Shown one piece after another: positions 47,135 to 57,965 of a DNA stretch of 64,000 nucleotides. Origin of the DNA: Bradyrhizobium quebecense (GTDB taxonomy: Bacteria > Pseudomonadota > Alphaproteobacteria > Rhizobiales > Xanthobacteraceae). How positions within the stretch are numbered: the stretch's first letter is position 1; every line of letters starts with the position of its first letter. Position numbers and translations under genes: made by a program. The notes below the pieces were generated by a model. It ran no database searches. It was not told the DNA's origin and was given only the letters and a program-made list of their open reading frames with translations. Location of the stretch: NCBI RefSeq assembly GCF_013373795.3, contig NZ_CP088023.1:62001-126000 (forward strand), in the 5' to 3' direction.

Positions 47135-48502
47135 CATCTGTGGACGCCCCCGGGGATGCAAGAAGAATCTTTCGTCAAGCGCTGCGCTGTAGTCGGGGGC
47201 TGACATCTGTCCGGCCTTTAATGCGACCGTCATTTGTCGCGGGCCCGTATGGGAGTTCGCGGATCAGGTCCAAATCACAGCGGCGTGCTTAGATAGCACT
47301 TGGGCATGTACTGGTTTTCCCAACCCCGTCTCTCGACTGTTGCGCCATACCTTCCGTTTGACCTTCCTACATCTCGACGACCTCTGACCGGACGGCTATG
47401 CCGCCACAGCCGGAGCTTTATAGACCCCACCGTTGGCCATCAGAGCCCAGACGACGCGGGCCATCTTGTTTGCAAGAGCGGTGGCTACCAGCATAGGTGG
47501 CTTGCGGGCAACCATGCGCCCGAGCCACGATGACGGTGAAGTGCCTCGCCGCCGTGCCTGCTGCACGACCGCAGTCGCGCCGATGATAAGTAACCGTCGC
47601 AACGTTCGCTCCCCCATTTTCGACGTCGCACCCAGCTTCTGTTTGCCGCCCGTGGAGCGCTGCAACGGGGTCAACCCCAGCCATGCGGCGAAGTCGCGTC
47701 CGCACCGGAAGCTTCCGGCGGCAGGCGCAAGGGCAAGCAACGCCGTCGCCGTCATTGGTCCCACGCCTGGGATTGTCATTAAACGGCGGGCATCTTTTTC
47801 TTTTCGGGCGCGATGGGTGATCTCGCTGTCGAGTTTCTTGATCTGCATTTCCAGCGTCACCATCGTCTTGATCAATATGTCGAGTACGAACCGTGCCGCT
47901 TCGGGCACATTTGTTTTTGGATCCATTGCGCGCTCGACAAGCTCTCCGACATGGGCCGTTCCCTTTGCCATGATCACCCCGTATTCGGCGAGATGACCAC
48001 GCAAAGCATTGATCGCCTGGGTCCGCTGCCGGATCAGCAAGTCGCGGGTCCGAAACACCACCGCGCTCGCTTGCTGCTCTTCACTCTTGACGGGAACGAA
48101 ACGCATGGTCGGCCTCTGCGCTGCTTCACAGATCGCCTCTGCATCGGCCATGTCGTTCTTCTGCCGCTTGACGAAGGGCTTCACGTAAGCCGGTGGGATC
48201 AGCCGCACTTCATGGCCGAGCTTGCCAATCTCACGAGCCCAGTAATGCGCGCCCGAGCAGGCTTCCATCGCCACGAGGCAAGCCGGCTGCTCGGCAAAGA
48301 ATGCCAGCAGCTTATTCCGGCGCAGCTGTTTGCGAAAAACGACCTTTCCGGTGGCATCGGCTCCATGGTCTTGAAAGACATACTTCGCTAAATCTAGTCC
48401 AATCGTGCTAACTTCGTTCACGGACGCTTCCTCTCTCGTGATGGCTGTTCAACACCCTTCACTTTGGCACATCGATGCCGTCGAGGGGGCGTCCACCCCA
48501 TC
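47135..48502 (-). mobile_element. IS110-family element inserted in an IS3 end
   Basis: IS3 sequence matches up to TTGACCACATGCC (47134) and resumes at ACAGCAGCAACAG (about 48503), as shown by the uninterrupted second IS3 copy at 49080-49110. Sub-terminal inverted repeats GTGGACGCCCCC (47140-47151) and GGGGGCGTCCAC (48486-48497) mark the IS110 ends. Confidence 0.8.
47396..48421 (-). CDS. IS110-family transposase
   Basis: The 341-aa protein has the DEDD domain (TIGLDLAKYVFQDHGADATG, CLVAMEACSGAHYWAREIGK, KNDMADAEAICEAAQRPTM). The C-terminal Transposase_20 domain includes LMTIPGVGPMTATALLALAP and GRDFAAWLGLTPLQRSTGGK. It is full length and in frame. It is clearly different from the IS110 at 20899-21921 (for example FVKRQKNDMADAE against LRRGAKNDAADAA), so two IS110 lineages are present. 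Confidence 0.93.
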   Translation of the reverse strand: MNEVSTIGLDLAKYVFQDHGADATGKVVFRKQLRRNKLLAFFAEQPACLVAMEACSGAHYWAREIGKLGHEVRLIPPAYVKPFVKRQKNDMADAEAICEAAQRPTMRFVPVKSEEQQASAVVFRTRDLLIRQRTQAINALRGHLAEYGVIMAKGTAHVGELVERAMDPKTNVPEAARFVLDILIKTMVTLEMQIKKLDSEITHRARKEKDARRLMTIPGVGPMTATALLALAPAAGSFRCGRDFAAWLGLTPLQRSTGGKQKLGATSKMGERTLRRLLIIGATAVVQQARRRGTSPSSWLGRMVARKPPMLVATALANKMARVVWALMANGGVYKAPAVAA

Positions 48503-48615
48503 ACAGCAGCAACAGCAGCAGACAGTGTCTCTGGCAGCGTGATAGGAAGTAATCAGGAGCGGTCAGTTTCCAACTAACAAACCGGCTCAAGCGGCCCCGC
48601 TCCGCGGGTCCATTT
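48503..48615 (+). repeat. right end of IS3 copy 1
   Basis: It contains a CAG/CAA-rich run and AGGAGCGGTCAGTTTCCAAC to GCGGGTCCATTTCA, matching the right end of IS3 copy 2 (49090-49211). It is separated from its own element by the IS110. Confidence 0.75.
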
Positions 48616-49211
48616 CATTTCTTTATCTCGTTGCCATCATCGACTGGGCGAGCCGTGCAGTGCTAGCGTGGCGTATCTCCAATACAATGGATACCTCGTT
48701 CTGCCTCGCTGCGCTCGACGACGCTCTGGCACGGTATGGCAGGCCGGAGATATTCAACACCGACCAAGGCAGCCAATTCACGAGTGCGGCCTTCACCGGC
48801 GCGTTGGCGGGCGCAGGGATCAAGATCTCAATGGATGGCCGCGGTCGTTGGATGGACAATGTCTTCATCGAGCGGCTGTGGCGCTCGCTCAAGCATGAGG
48901 ACATCTATCTCAAGGGCTATGCCAACGGTCGCGAGGCCAGGGCAGGAATCGCAAACTGGATCGCCTTCTACAACGGTCGCCGCCTTCATCAGGCACTCGG
49001 CTATCGCGCGCCGATGGCGGTCTGGCGCGGACGGATGCAGGCTGCGAAGGCTGTGGACATGATGGACAACGCTGACGCGTTGACCACATGCCACAGCAAC
49101 AGCAACAGCAGCAGACAGGGTTTCTCGCAGCGTGATAGAAACGGATCAGGAGCGGTCAGTTTCCAACTAACAAACCGGCTCAAGTGGTCCCGCTCCGCGG
49201 GTCCATTTCAC
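48616..49211 (+). pseudogene. IS3-family OrfB copy 2, N-terminally truncated
   Basis: The frame begins inside FLYLVAIIDWASRAVLAWRI and continues through FNTDQGSQFTSAAFTGALAG and NVFIERLWRSLKHEDIYLKG to RRLHQALGYRAPMAVWRGRM and the CAG-rich tail. The first third, with the first catalytic Asp, is missing because the copy is fused directly to the right end of copy 1. The right terminus is near 49211. Confidence 0.85.
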
Positions 49212-49333
49212 AAATGACCCTCGGCCGGCAGAACATCACCGTAGCGCGACCCAACGGCAGCCCGGACGTCTTTCGCCTGGCTGGTTTTTTCCGTGATGAC
49301 GATCTGATCAACCACGACGGGCTCGCGAGACAT
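49212..49333 (-). pseudogene. N-terminal fragment of type IA DNA topoisomerase (TopB-like)
   Basis: The frame starts MSREPVVVDQIVITEKTSQA and continues KDVRAAVGSRYGDVLPAEGH, the Toprim start of plasmid/ICE-type topoisomerase III proteins. It is cut by the IS3 right end after about 40 residues. Such genes belong to conjugative elements. Confidence 0.7.
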
Positions 49334-49446
49334 AAACTTGAATGCGCGAACATATAGTGGACAAACTAATTTTACAAGCCGTCCTTTGACTCGTCGCGCC
49401 TCGCAGCAAGGATGACGAATATCCTGCCGGTGTGAATCGACCGGCT

Positions 49447-49645
49447 CATTGACGATTTCCTCTGACGTACCCGCGAACCTGTTCCTTGTAACCGCCACGA
49501 GTGAAGTCGCGCACGCGCACTGCTGTCCACCCAAGCTCCGCCATCAAGGTCGCAAGGTGACGGTATTTGCCGGCGGTACGCTCGCGCTGCGGGACCTCCA
49601 GGATATTCGGCAGACTCAATCGCACTTGTAGGCGGAACGATCGTC
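49447..49645 (-). pseudogene. C-terminal fragment of an unrecognised gene
   Basis: A minus-strand frame reads VRLSLPNILEVPQRERTAGK, YRHLATLMAELGWTAVRVRD and ends TRGGYKEQVRGYVRGNRQ. It looks like a real protein tail (possibly a plasmid replication or primase-type protein) 110 bases before topB. I cannot name it. The upstream end near 49645 is not resolved. Confidence 0.4.
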
Positions 49646-49737
49646 GGCAAACTGGGGTCGATAATAACTGCTGATGGTAGATCCTAAGCTAAACGCTGAG
49701 GCTCGATCGGGGTTTTCTTTTTACCGCCGGTTCGCTT

Positions 49738-50319
49738 TTAACTGCCGCTGCGAGATCCTAGCGCCCGGTTTGGGTCATCTTCGCCGCGAAGCCCTTCCCA
49801 AGGCCTGAGGATGATCTGCTTGGCAAGTTCGCTGTAGAGTTCACAAATCTTCTGTGACTCAGCCACAAAGTTTGCATAAGCCTGCCTTGCGAATTCGGTC
49901 TGAACCTCAATCGCCTTATCGAACGACCGCGCAGCCATGAGCTTCTCGACAAAGGACCCGGTCTCCTCGAGCGACCTCTTGGTATAGTCTCTGTAGGCAT
50001 TCGTGATAGTTTGAATACTGACTGGCCAGTTGTCCGCCGGTGTGACTGCGCCGATTGGGGGAGCATCCGTCGGTGCGACTTCGCCGATCAAGGGCACATC
50101 CGCCGGGGCGGGTGCGCCGCTTGAGGGAGGCTCCGCCGGCGCAGTTCCGCCGTTCGTGACGGTGTCAATTGACGCGACCATTGCGCCGATTCGATCCTCA
50201 CCCCGCTGGGCGAGCTTCGGGCTCTGCTGTTGATCATCAGGTTTCTGGTTTCGCTGGTCCGCCTTCCGGCTGCGCTGGCGTGGCTTACCGCGCGGCTTAT
50301 CTTTGTGGGTCGTCGCCAT
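49738..50319 (-). CDS. phasin family protein
   Basis: Starting at the second Met (ATTHKDKPRGKPRQRSRKAD), the 193-aa product has a basic Lys/Arg/Gln-rich N-terminus, then a Pro/Ala linker. A Phasin_2 domain fills the C-terminal 90 residues: TITNAYRDYTKRSLEETGSF, KLMAARSFDKAIEVQTEFAR, YANFVAESQKICELYSELAK. Phasins coat polyhydroxyalkanoate granules. A PHB depolymerase lies 1.2 kb away, so the locus handles storage polymer. The longer start at 50370 is less likely, given the family's usual N-terminus. Confidence 0.8.
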   Translation of the reverse strand: MATTHKDKPRGKPRQRSRKADQRNQKPDDQQQSPKLAQRGEDRIGAMVASIDTVTNGGTAPAEPPSSGAPAPADVPLIGEVAPTDAPPIGAVTPADNWPVSIQTITNAYRDYTKRSLEETGSFVEKLMAARSFDKAIEVQTEFARQAYANFVAESQKICELYSELAKQIILRPWEGLRGEDDPNRALGSRSGS

Positions 50320-50482
50320 TGCTGAACTCCGCTGTTCTGCATCCAACCAGACGCCAAGATACTCCGCCATGTTTGCGATGAAATCGCGGTTTTGCCTTGT
50401 TCGTTACGCGGCGTTGGTGTGGTGAAGGAACTCTGAATGGAATGCGGGCGGACCTGACGCGCTCCATGGCAGTGGAGATCGT

Positions 50483-50625
50483 TTATTTTTTCTTCGCCTT
50501 CAACTCCGACAGTCCCGTGGCTAACTGCGTACGAAATCGGGCGACGTCTCGAAGTAGTGCATCGCGCTCCGGGGTCGGAGCAAGCTTGCGCGCGGTGGAT
50601 TCTAGAGCATGTTGTTTTTTGCCGG
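50483..50625 (-). pseudogene. C-terminal fragment of an unrecognised gene
   Basis: The frame gives ARKLAPTPERDALLRDVARF and RTQLATGLSELKAKKK then a stop. It is cut at 50629 by the IS91-like end. A short helical tail of unknown function. Confidence 0.4.
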
Positions 50626-50628
50626 AAT

Positions 50629-50753
50629 CGGGATTGAACGAAGCCGCTGCCGCGGCGTAGGGGGCAAGGTGGCATAGATCGCCTCCTGGCTGAGAGGATG
50701 TGGGTGTTGGAGCCCACCCCCTCAGACAGGAGTATCGAGATGGCCGATTTGAC
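50629..50753 (+). mobile_element. solo IS91-like left end (copy 3)
   Basis: From GGGATTGAACGAAGCCGCTG through AGACAGGAGTATCGAGATGG and the first codons (MADL) it is identical to copies 1 and 2, then stops at 50753. No transposase remains. It is fused to the tail of a glycosyltransferase gene. Confidence 0.88.
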
Positions 50754-51000
50754 CCCGCGCGGGTTGATCGTGGAAGATCCGGGGGTGGACCAGGACGCCA
50801 TCGCACCCGCTTCGAGGAGCGCTTCTCCGCGGACCGAATGGCGCGCGAGTATGAAAGCGCGTACCGCGGATTGATTTCTGCCGCCGCCGGGAACTCGGCT
50901 GCGGCGTTCGCGGCGCCAAACGCTGAACGTCGGCGCGAGACGAGGCCGGCCGACGAACTGCCAGCGTCTAACCGATTTTTCGCTGCCCCCTTGAAAATAG
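50754..51000 (+). pseudogene. glycosyltransferase C-terminal fragment
   Basis: The frame reads TRFEERFSADRMAREYESAY and RGLISAA, the C-terminal helix of a GT4-type glycosyltransferase. The catalytic domains are missing, replaced by the IS91-like end. The stop is lost or the frame fuses into the next gene's leader. Confidence 0.6.
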
Positions 51001-51041
51001 CTCCTGAACATCCACATAAAATCCCTACGCCATCCCGATGG

Positions 51042-51482
51042 ATGGTGAAAATGGATGCTTTCATGGTCGACAATGTGCGCGAGCTGCGACCTCGGATCCC
51101 CGATACAGAGAAGATCACGATCAACCTTGGCTATGTCGATCTGGGTCAGGTCGATCTGATGGTGCAGGAAGGGTTCTATTCGAACCGCACGGATTTCATC
51201 CGGACGGCCATCCGCAACCAGCTCGAACGCCACGCGGACGTCGTGAAGCAGTCGACGGTCCGAAAGGGCTTGGACTTGGGCGTGCGGAACTACAGCCGCG
51301 AGGATCTCGAAGCGGCGCGGCGCGCCGGCGAGATGCTGCACATCAACGTGCTGGGTCTCGCGACCATCGCCCAGGACGTCACCCCCGAGCTGGCCGGCGC
51401 CACCATTGCTTCGGTCTCGGTGCTCGGTGCCCTTCACGCCACTCCCGCGGTCAAGGCCGCCCTCTCCGACAGAACAAGGTGA
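51042..51482 (+). CDS. CopG/ribbon-helix-helix-like regulator, 146 aa
   Basis: From the ATG at 51042 the product contains a ribbon-helix-helix pattern: TEKITINLGYVDLGQVDLMV, then EGFYSNRTDFIRTAIRNQLE. A C-terminal part follows (EDLEAARRAGEMLHINVLGL, TIASVSVLGALHATPAVKAA). The open frame extends upstream into glycosyltransferase remains, but the Met given matches the domain start. The stop is 5 bases before the depolymerase start, so they form an operon. It probably controls the storage-polymer genes (inference). Confidence 0.7.
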   Translation: MVKMDAFMVDNVRELRPRIPDTEKITINLGYVDLGQVDLMVQEGFYSNRTDFIRTAIRNQLERHADVVKQSTVRKGLDLGVRNYSREDLEAARRAGEMLHINVLGLATIAQDVTPELAGATIASVSVLGALHATPAVKAALSDRTR

Positions 51483-51487
51483 ATGCG

Positions 51488-52651
51488 ATGCTGAGCCAGA
51501 ACTTGATTTCCGAGGCCACGCGCCTCACGCTTACGGGCCAACTGGTCGAGGCCACCGCGCTCCTGCAGCGCATGCTCCGCGGCGAGTCGCCAGAACCGTC
51601 CCATGCTCGTGTCTCGCCAGCTCGGCTCGAGCCGCCGACCATCGACGTGAAGGCCAGCATCGTCGAGGAGAAGGAAAGCCGACGAACCACCCGGGTTTCT
51701 CCCGCTCCTTTGCAAAGCTTCGATCGCTTGAAAGACTTCCCCGGACTCAACCTGCGTGGTCCGATGACCCGCGCTCCGCCTGCCACGACGGATATCGCGC
51801 CCCAAGGCACGAGATTCATCGCAGGCACTTTCCGCAGCGCGAATGGAAGCCGGAATTACAAGCTGTTCGTCCCAAGCCGCTCCCAAGAAAAGCCGCTTCC
51901 TCTGGTCGTCATGCTTCACGGCTGCACCCAGTCGCCGGACGAATTCGCGGCCGGGACCCGGATGAATTTCCTGGCGGAAGAGCGAAATTGCTTCGTGGTC
52001 TATCCGGAGCAGCCCAGCGGAGCCAACCAGGCGAAATGCTGGAATTGGTTTCGCGCGGGCGACCAGCACCGGGACGGCGGGGAGCCTTCGCTGATCGCGG
52101 GCATCACTCGCCAGGTCATGCGGGACTATCCGATCGATCCGAAGCGGGTCTACGTCGCAGGTCTGTCGGCCGGCGGGGCGCTCGCCGCCATCATGGCAGC
52201 GACCCACGCCGATCTGTACGCGGCCGTCGGGATCCATTCCGGCCTCGCCTGCGGGGCGGCAAGCGATCTTCCCTCCGCGTTCGTCGCCATGCGGCAGGGA
52301 GGCGGGTCTGAAATTGCCGATGGTGGACCGCCAGTGCCGACCATCGTTTTCCATGGCGATCGCGACACCACGGTGCATCCGAACAACGGCGACCGGATTG
52401 TCGAGCAGTCCATCAAGGCGGCAGGTTTGAAAGCGAAGGTGAGCGACGGACGAGTGCCCCATGGGCACGCCTACACCCGCACGAACCTGACCGATCCGAG
52501 AGGGCGGGCCATCTCCGAGCATTGGAACGTTCACGGCGCCGGCCACGCCTGGTCGGGAGGCAGTCCCGCCGGCTCCTACACCGATCCCCGCGGGCCGGAC
52601 GCGACGAGGGAGATGCTGCGCTTCTTCCTTGAGCATTCGCTCCCGGGTTAG
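51488..52651 (+). CDS. PHB depolymerase family esterase
   Basis: The 387-aa protein has an N-terminal 100-residue extension, then the Esterase_phd fold. It has the oxyanion region LPLVVMLHGCTQSPDEFAAG, the lipase box VYVAGLSAGGALAAIMAATH with catalytic Ser, HGDRDTTVHPNNG with catalytic Asp, and a C-terminal His in GAGHAWSGGSPAGSYTDP. No classical signal peptide is present. This matches the short-chain poly(3-hydroxybutyrate) depolymerase/polyhydroxybutyrate esterase family. It cleaves ester bonds of storage polymer or related esters. Confidence 0.9.
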   Translation: MLSQNLISEATRLTLTGQLVEATALLQRMLRGESPEPSHARVSPARLEPPTIDVKASIVEEKESRRTTRVSPAPLQSFDRLKDFPGLNLRGPMTRAPPATTDIAPQGTRFIAGTFRSANGSRNYKLFVPSRSQEKPLPLVVMLHGCTQSPDEFAAGTRMNFLAEERNCFVVYPEQPSGANQAKCWNWFRAGDQHRDGGEPSLIAGITRQVMRDYPIDPKRVYVAGLSAGGALAAIMAATHADLYAAVGIHSGLACGAASDLPSAFVAMRQGGGSEIADGGPPVPTIVFHGDRDTTVHPNNGDRIVEQSIKAAGLKAKVSDGRVPHGHAYTRTNLTDPRGRAISEHWNVHGAGHAWSGGSPAGSYTDPRGPDATREMLRFFLEHSLPG

Positions 52652-52668
52652 TCGGGCTTCACAAAGCG

Positions 52669-52852
52669 CTCAGGTCGTCCGGCACGTCGCCGAACTCGCC
52701 GGTCGCCGGATCCCCGCTGCGGCTGAACGCGATCGCGCCGACGCAGCCGGGCTTGCGCGAGAGCGCCTCCGCCCGCATGACGGCCGCATTGGCGCTCAGG
52801 TCTCCACCGCTTCGCCGGCCGCTACCCCGTCGTCTGCCAGGAAGCGCGACCT
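52669..52852 (-). pseudogene. C-terminal fragment of a conserved hypothetical gene
   Basis: The minus strand reads LSANAAVMRAEALSRKPGCV, GAIAFSRSGDPATGEFGD and VPDDLSAL before a stop at 52669. This looks like the tail of a small conserved rhizobial protein without known function. Its front is lost near 52852. Confidence 0.45.
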
Positions 52853-52965
52853 AGCAGTTTACTGAAAAATCCAAGGAATTGGGCGTTTGTTCTGTCGCGG
52901 GTGCCATTGTTGGGATGATTTGTTTGAGAGTTTGAAGCGCTTTGGTGGTCTGGACGCCAAGTTGG

Positions 52966-53190
52966 CTACGCTGCAACCAGTTTGGGGATGAGGATCAGGT
53001 TGTAGGCGAGCCGCCAATTGCGACGTTGAAGACGCGACCTCCGCCCCCTGCGGGCCTTCCCAATTCCCCGAATCACCATTCCGGCGTGCCGTGCCCACCC
53101 CGGCAGATCGAGACAGGTGCTCGTGTCGGTTGCTACCTGTCCCACGCTGCCTTCCCCGAATCTCAGGCGGGTTGGCATCTGCAATTTCAC
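52966..53190 (-). pseudogene. transposase-like C-terminal fragment
   Basis: The frame ends HAGMVIRGIGKARRGRRSRL, QRRNWRLAYNLILIPKLVAA. A basic tail with this ending is found in several rhizobial transposases, but the family is not certain. The flanks 52853-52965 and 53190-53360 show no gene. Confidence 0.4.
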
Positions 53191-53361
53191 TTTCGATATC
53201 TGCTCAGGCTTTCCTCACGTTACGGCCCAATGGATGCTCAACCGCCCTCGGCGGCCTTTGCTCAGACAAGCCGCTTGCCAGCTACCAGATCAAACCTACT
53301 GTCTGGGTGGCACCTTCCTCCATTGGTGATCCGCGCCGTTGGGCACACTGAGAATTGCGAG

Positions 53362-53401
53362 TTACCCGAGTCCTTGCAGCACCAGCTGGTTCAGCCTCGC
53401 C
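53362..53401 (-). pseudogene. htpG: htpG 3' end, severed by IS21
   Basis: The minus strand reads RLNQLVLQGLG then stop at 53362, the expected C-terminus of HtpG. It continues directly from the gene body at 56082-57520 when the IS21 and one copy of the 6-bp target repeat are removed. Confidence 0.75.
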
Positions 53402-53423
53402 TGCGCGGCGGCGATCAGGGTGA

Positions 53424-55067
<1,644 letters not shown>

Positions 55068-55118
55068 ACTCGCCTCCGTCAGCGTCATGTCGGGCCGCTC
55101 GAACCTGGGAGAGGCAGC

Positions 55119-55961
55119 ATGACCGGTATCGCTACCTCCGTCGATGCCGCCCGTGTCGAGCTGCTTCTCAATGAGCTCCGCCTGCCGGGCGTCAAGGCGA
55201 TCTGGCCGAAGCTCGCCGCACAGTCGGACAAGGAAGGGTGGCCTGCCGCCCGCTTCCTCGCCGCCCTTGCCGAGCACGAGGCGGCCGATCGCACCCGCCG
55301 TCGGATCGAGCGACACATGGTGGAAGCGCGTTTGCCCGCCGGCAAGACGCTCGCCACCTTCGACTTCGAAAGCGTGCCGATGCTATCAAAGGCACAGGCG
55401 ATGGCGCTCGCCGCTGGCGACGCCTGGTTGAAGGCCGGCGCCAATTTGCTCTTGTTCGGTCCACCGGGCGGCGGCAAGACCCATCTCGGCACGGCGATCG
55501 GCCTGGCTCTCGTCGAGAACGGTTGGCGCGTTCTCTTCGCGCGCACCACTGATCTGGTGCAACGGCTGCAGGTCGCGCGGCGCGAGCTGGCGCTGGAGTC
55601 CGCGATCGCCAAACTCGATCGCTATGACCTCCTGATCCTCGACGACATCACATATGTGAGCAAGGATCAGGCGGAAACCAGTGTGCTGTTCGAGTTGATC
55701 GCCGCCCGCTACGAACGACGCTCGCTGCTGATCACGGCCAATCAGCCATTTGGCGAATGGGGGCGTATCTTCCCGGACCAGGCAATGACGTTGGCTGCCA
55801 TCGATCGTTTGGTCCACCACGCCACGATCCTCGAGATGAACGTCGAAAGTTACCGTCGAAAAGTTGCCCTCGATCGCAAGCGCGGTCCAGGCCGGCCACC
55901 TGTTCACACGACCCCCAACGAACTCGACAAGACTGTGATTGACGCTGGCAGCGCCGCTTGA
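55119..55961 (+). CDS. istB: IS21 helper ATPase IstB
   Basis: The 280-aa protein has the IstB_IS21 N domain (LLLNELRLPGVKAIWPKLA) and Walker A LLLFGPPGGGKTHLGTAIGL. Walker B is DLLILDDITYVSKDQAETS, with sensor motif SLLITANQPFGEWGRIFPD. It regulates target choice and activates IstA. The ATG at 55119 overlaps the ancestral istA stop (ATGA), which confirms the start. A basic C-terminal tail (RKRGPGRPP) is normal. The frame is intact. Confidence 0.94.
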   Translation: MTGIATSVDAARVELLLNELRLPGVKAIWPKLAAQSDKEGWPAARFLAALAEHEAADRTRRRIERHMVEARLPAGKTLATFDFESVPMLSKAQAMALAAGDAWLKAGANLLLFGPPGGGKTHLGTAIGLALVENGWRVLFARTTDLVQRLQVARRELALESAIAKLDRYDLLILDDITYVSKDQAETSVLFELIAARYERRSLLITANQPFGEWGRIFPDQAMTLAAIDRLVHHATILEMNVESYRRKVALDRKRGPGRPPVHTTPNELDKTVIDAGSAA

Positions 55962-56081
55962 TTGTCGCGCAGCGTCAATCAACGCTTGCCAAGTAGGCGG
56001 CCAGCGTCAATTATCTCCTGACTCGGCCGCCTCGTCTCATCTTGATTGACGCGCCGCTCTCATCCTGATTGTCGCGCTATA

Positions 56082-57520
56082 CTCGCCGCGAACGCAGCCG
56101 GGTCTTCCGGCAACTCGCTGTCGAGGATCTGCGCCTGCTCGAGCAGTAGCAGGCTGAGGTCGTCGACGACCTCTGAGCTAGCCTGGGCCCTGGTGATCGC
56201 CGTCACCAGCGGATGGCGCAGGTTGATCTCGAGGATCGGCTTGGTCCGCATGCCGCGGTTCTGCTGCGACAGGATGCGATCGAGCTCGCGGCTCGGCCCC
56301 TGGCTGTCGGCAACGAGGCAGGAGGCCGAGCTGGTGAGGCGCGTCGAGGCCTTGACGTCGCTAACGCGCTCGCCGAGCGCGGCCTTGATCACGGCGATGG
56401 TGGCGGCTTCGTCGGCGGCCGGCTCGTCCTTTTTCGCCTCGTCCGCCTCGTCGACACGCGGGATCAGGTCGAGATTGAGATCGCCCTGGCTCAGCGACTT
56501 CAGCGGCTTGCCCTCGAACTCCGAGGGCATCGAGGTCCAGAAGGCGTCGACGGGATCGGACAGCAGCAGCACCTCGATGCCGCGCGCGGTCGCAGCTTCC
56601 AGCCGCGGATTGGACTTCAGCCGCTCGATGCTGTCGCCGACGAGATAATAGATCTCGGTCTGGTTCGGCTTGAAATCGGCGATGACCTGCTTCAGCGACC
56701 GCTTCTCGCCCGACGTGGTGGTGAAGCGCGACAACGCGAGCAGCTTTTCGCGACGCTCGAAATCCTCATAGATGCCTTCCTTCAGCACCGCGCCGAAGGC
56801 GTCCCAGATCTTGGCAAAGTTCTCCGGATCCTTCTCGGCGAGGCTTTCGAGCTCGGACACGACACGCGTCGCCACGGCTTTGCGGATCTGTGCGAGCTGC
56901 GGATTGTTCTGGAGCATCTCGCGGGAGATGTTGAGCGGGAGATCCTCGCTGTCGACCACGCCGCGGATGAAGCGGAGGTACCCCGGCAGCAGATCGGCAT
57001 CATCGGTGATGAAGACGCGGCGGACGTAAAGCTTCACCCGGCCCTTCCGGTTCGGCTCGAACAGGTCGAACGGTTTCGTCGACGGCGCGAACAGCAGCAC
57101 GGCGTAGGAATAGCGGCCCTCGGCGCGGTAGTGCAGCGTCATCGCGGGATCGTCGAAGGCGGAGTTGATCTGCTGATAGGCCTTCTTGTAGTCCTCCGCC
57201 GTCAGCTCGGATTTCGAGCGCTGCCACAGCGCGCTCGCCGAATTGATCTGGCGCGGTTCGCCCTCACCGGGCACGAGCTCAATGGGAAACAGGATGTTGT
57301 CGGAATAGGCACCGACGATGCGCTCGATCTCGTAGGTCTCGAGATATTTCTTCGCGTCGTCCTTCAGGTGCAGGACGATCTCGGTGCCGCGCACCACACG
57401 TGCCGCGTCCTCGTCGCTGGCCCGGGCGATCTCGAATCCGGAGCCGCCGGACGAGGTCCAGGTCCAGACATCGCTCTCGCCGGCGCGGCGGCTGATCACG
57501 ACGATCTTGTCGGCGACCAT
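56082..57520 (-). pseudogene. htpG: htpG (Hsp90) lacking N-terminal domain and cut by IS21
   Basis: The minus-strand frame holds about 480 residues of HtpG. It starts at [20 protein letters not shown], passes through [16 protein letters not shown], the middle domain ([20 protein letters not shown]) and the C-terminal domain to [10 protein letters not shown]. The first about 125 residues, with the ATP-binding Glu/Asn/Asp motifs, are missing; the break at about 57520 adjoins an IS4 fragment. The last residues are displaced by IS21. The chaperone is inactive. A functional htpG would have to be elsewhere in the genome. Confidence 0.9.
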
Positions 57521-57920
57521 GGCCATAGGCGCGGAATGTCGGCCAGACGTATTGCCTCAGGAAGTAATGTTACCCGGGATGAAGGTCTCGCAACTGCGGA
57601 CCGCTCAGCGACTGACGAATCTGATCTCGGTATTCTGCATTGTGAGCTGGCGCATTTTTTGGATGACGATGCTTAATCGTTCAGCGCCAAATGCCTCACC
57701 GGAGTTTGTGCTGACCAAAGGTGAAATCCAATTGCTTGATCGGCTCGTCAAAGACAAGATTCCAGTCAGCGCACAACGAAAGACATTGTCGCATTATCTC
57801 ATCAAGATCGCCAGGCTCGGCGGCTACCTCGCCCGTGCCAACGATCCGCCACCAGGGAATCTGATCATGTGGCGCGGATTGTCGCGAGTCATCGATATCG
57901 CAACGGGAGCGACACTCTGA
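57521..57920 (+). pseudogene. IS4-family (Tn5-like) transposase C-terminal fragment
   Basis: The frame reads VSQLRTAQRLTNLISVFCIV, SWRIFWMTMLNRSAPNASPE, LTKGEIQLLDRLVKDK, then HYLIKIARLGGYLARANDPP and PGNLIMWRGLSRVIDI. This is the conserved C-terminal part of Tn5-like IS4 transposases. The catalytic front was lost where it joins htpG. Confidence 0.85.
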
Positions 57921-57965
57921 CTCAAAAATGTGGGTAATCGTAAGCTTCGTCGTATGCGTACGACA

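Noticed and set aside
48505..48530. CAG/CAA-rich run as a functional microsatellite
   Set aside because: It is the ordinary right-end region of an IS3 copy and recurs at 49090-49115.
56213..57676. 487-codon plus-strand open frame opposite htpG
   Set aside because: htpG motifs on the minus strand explain the sequence.
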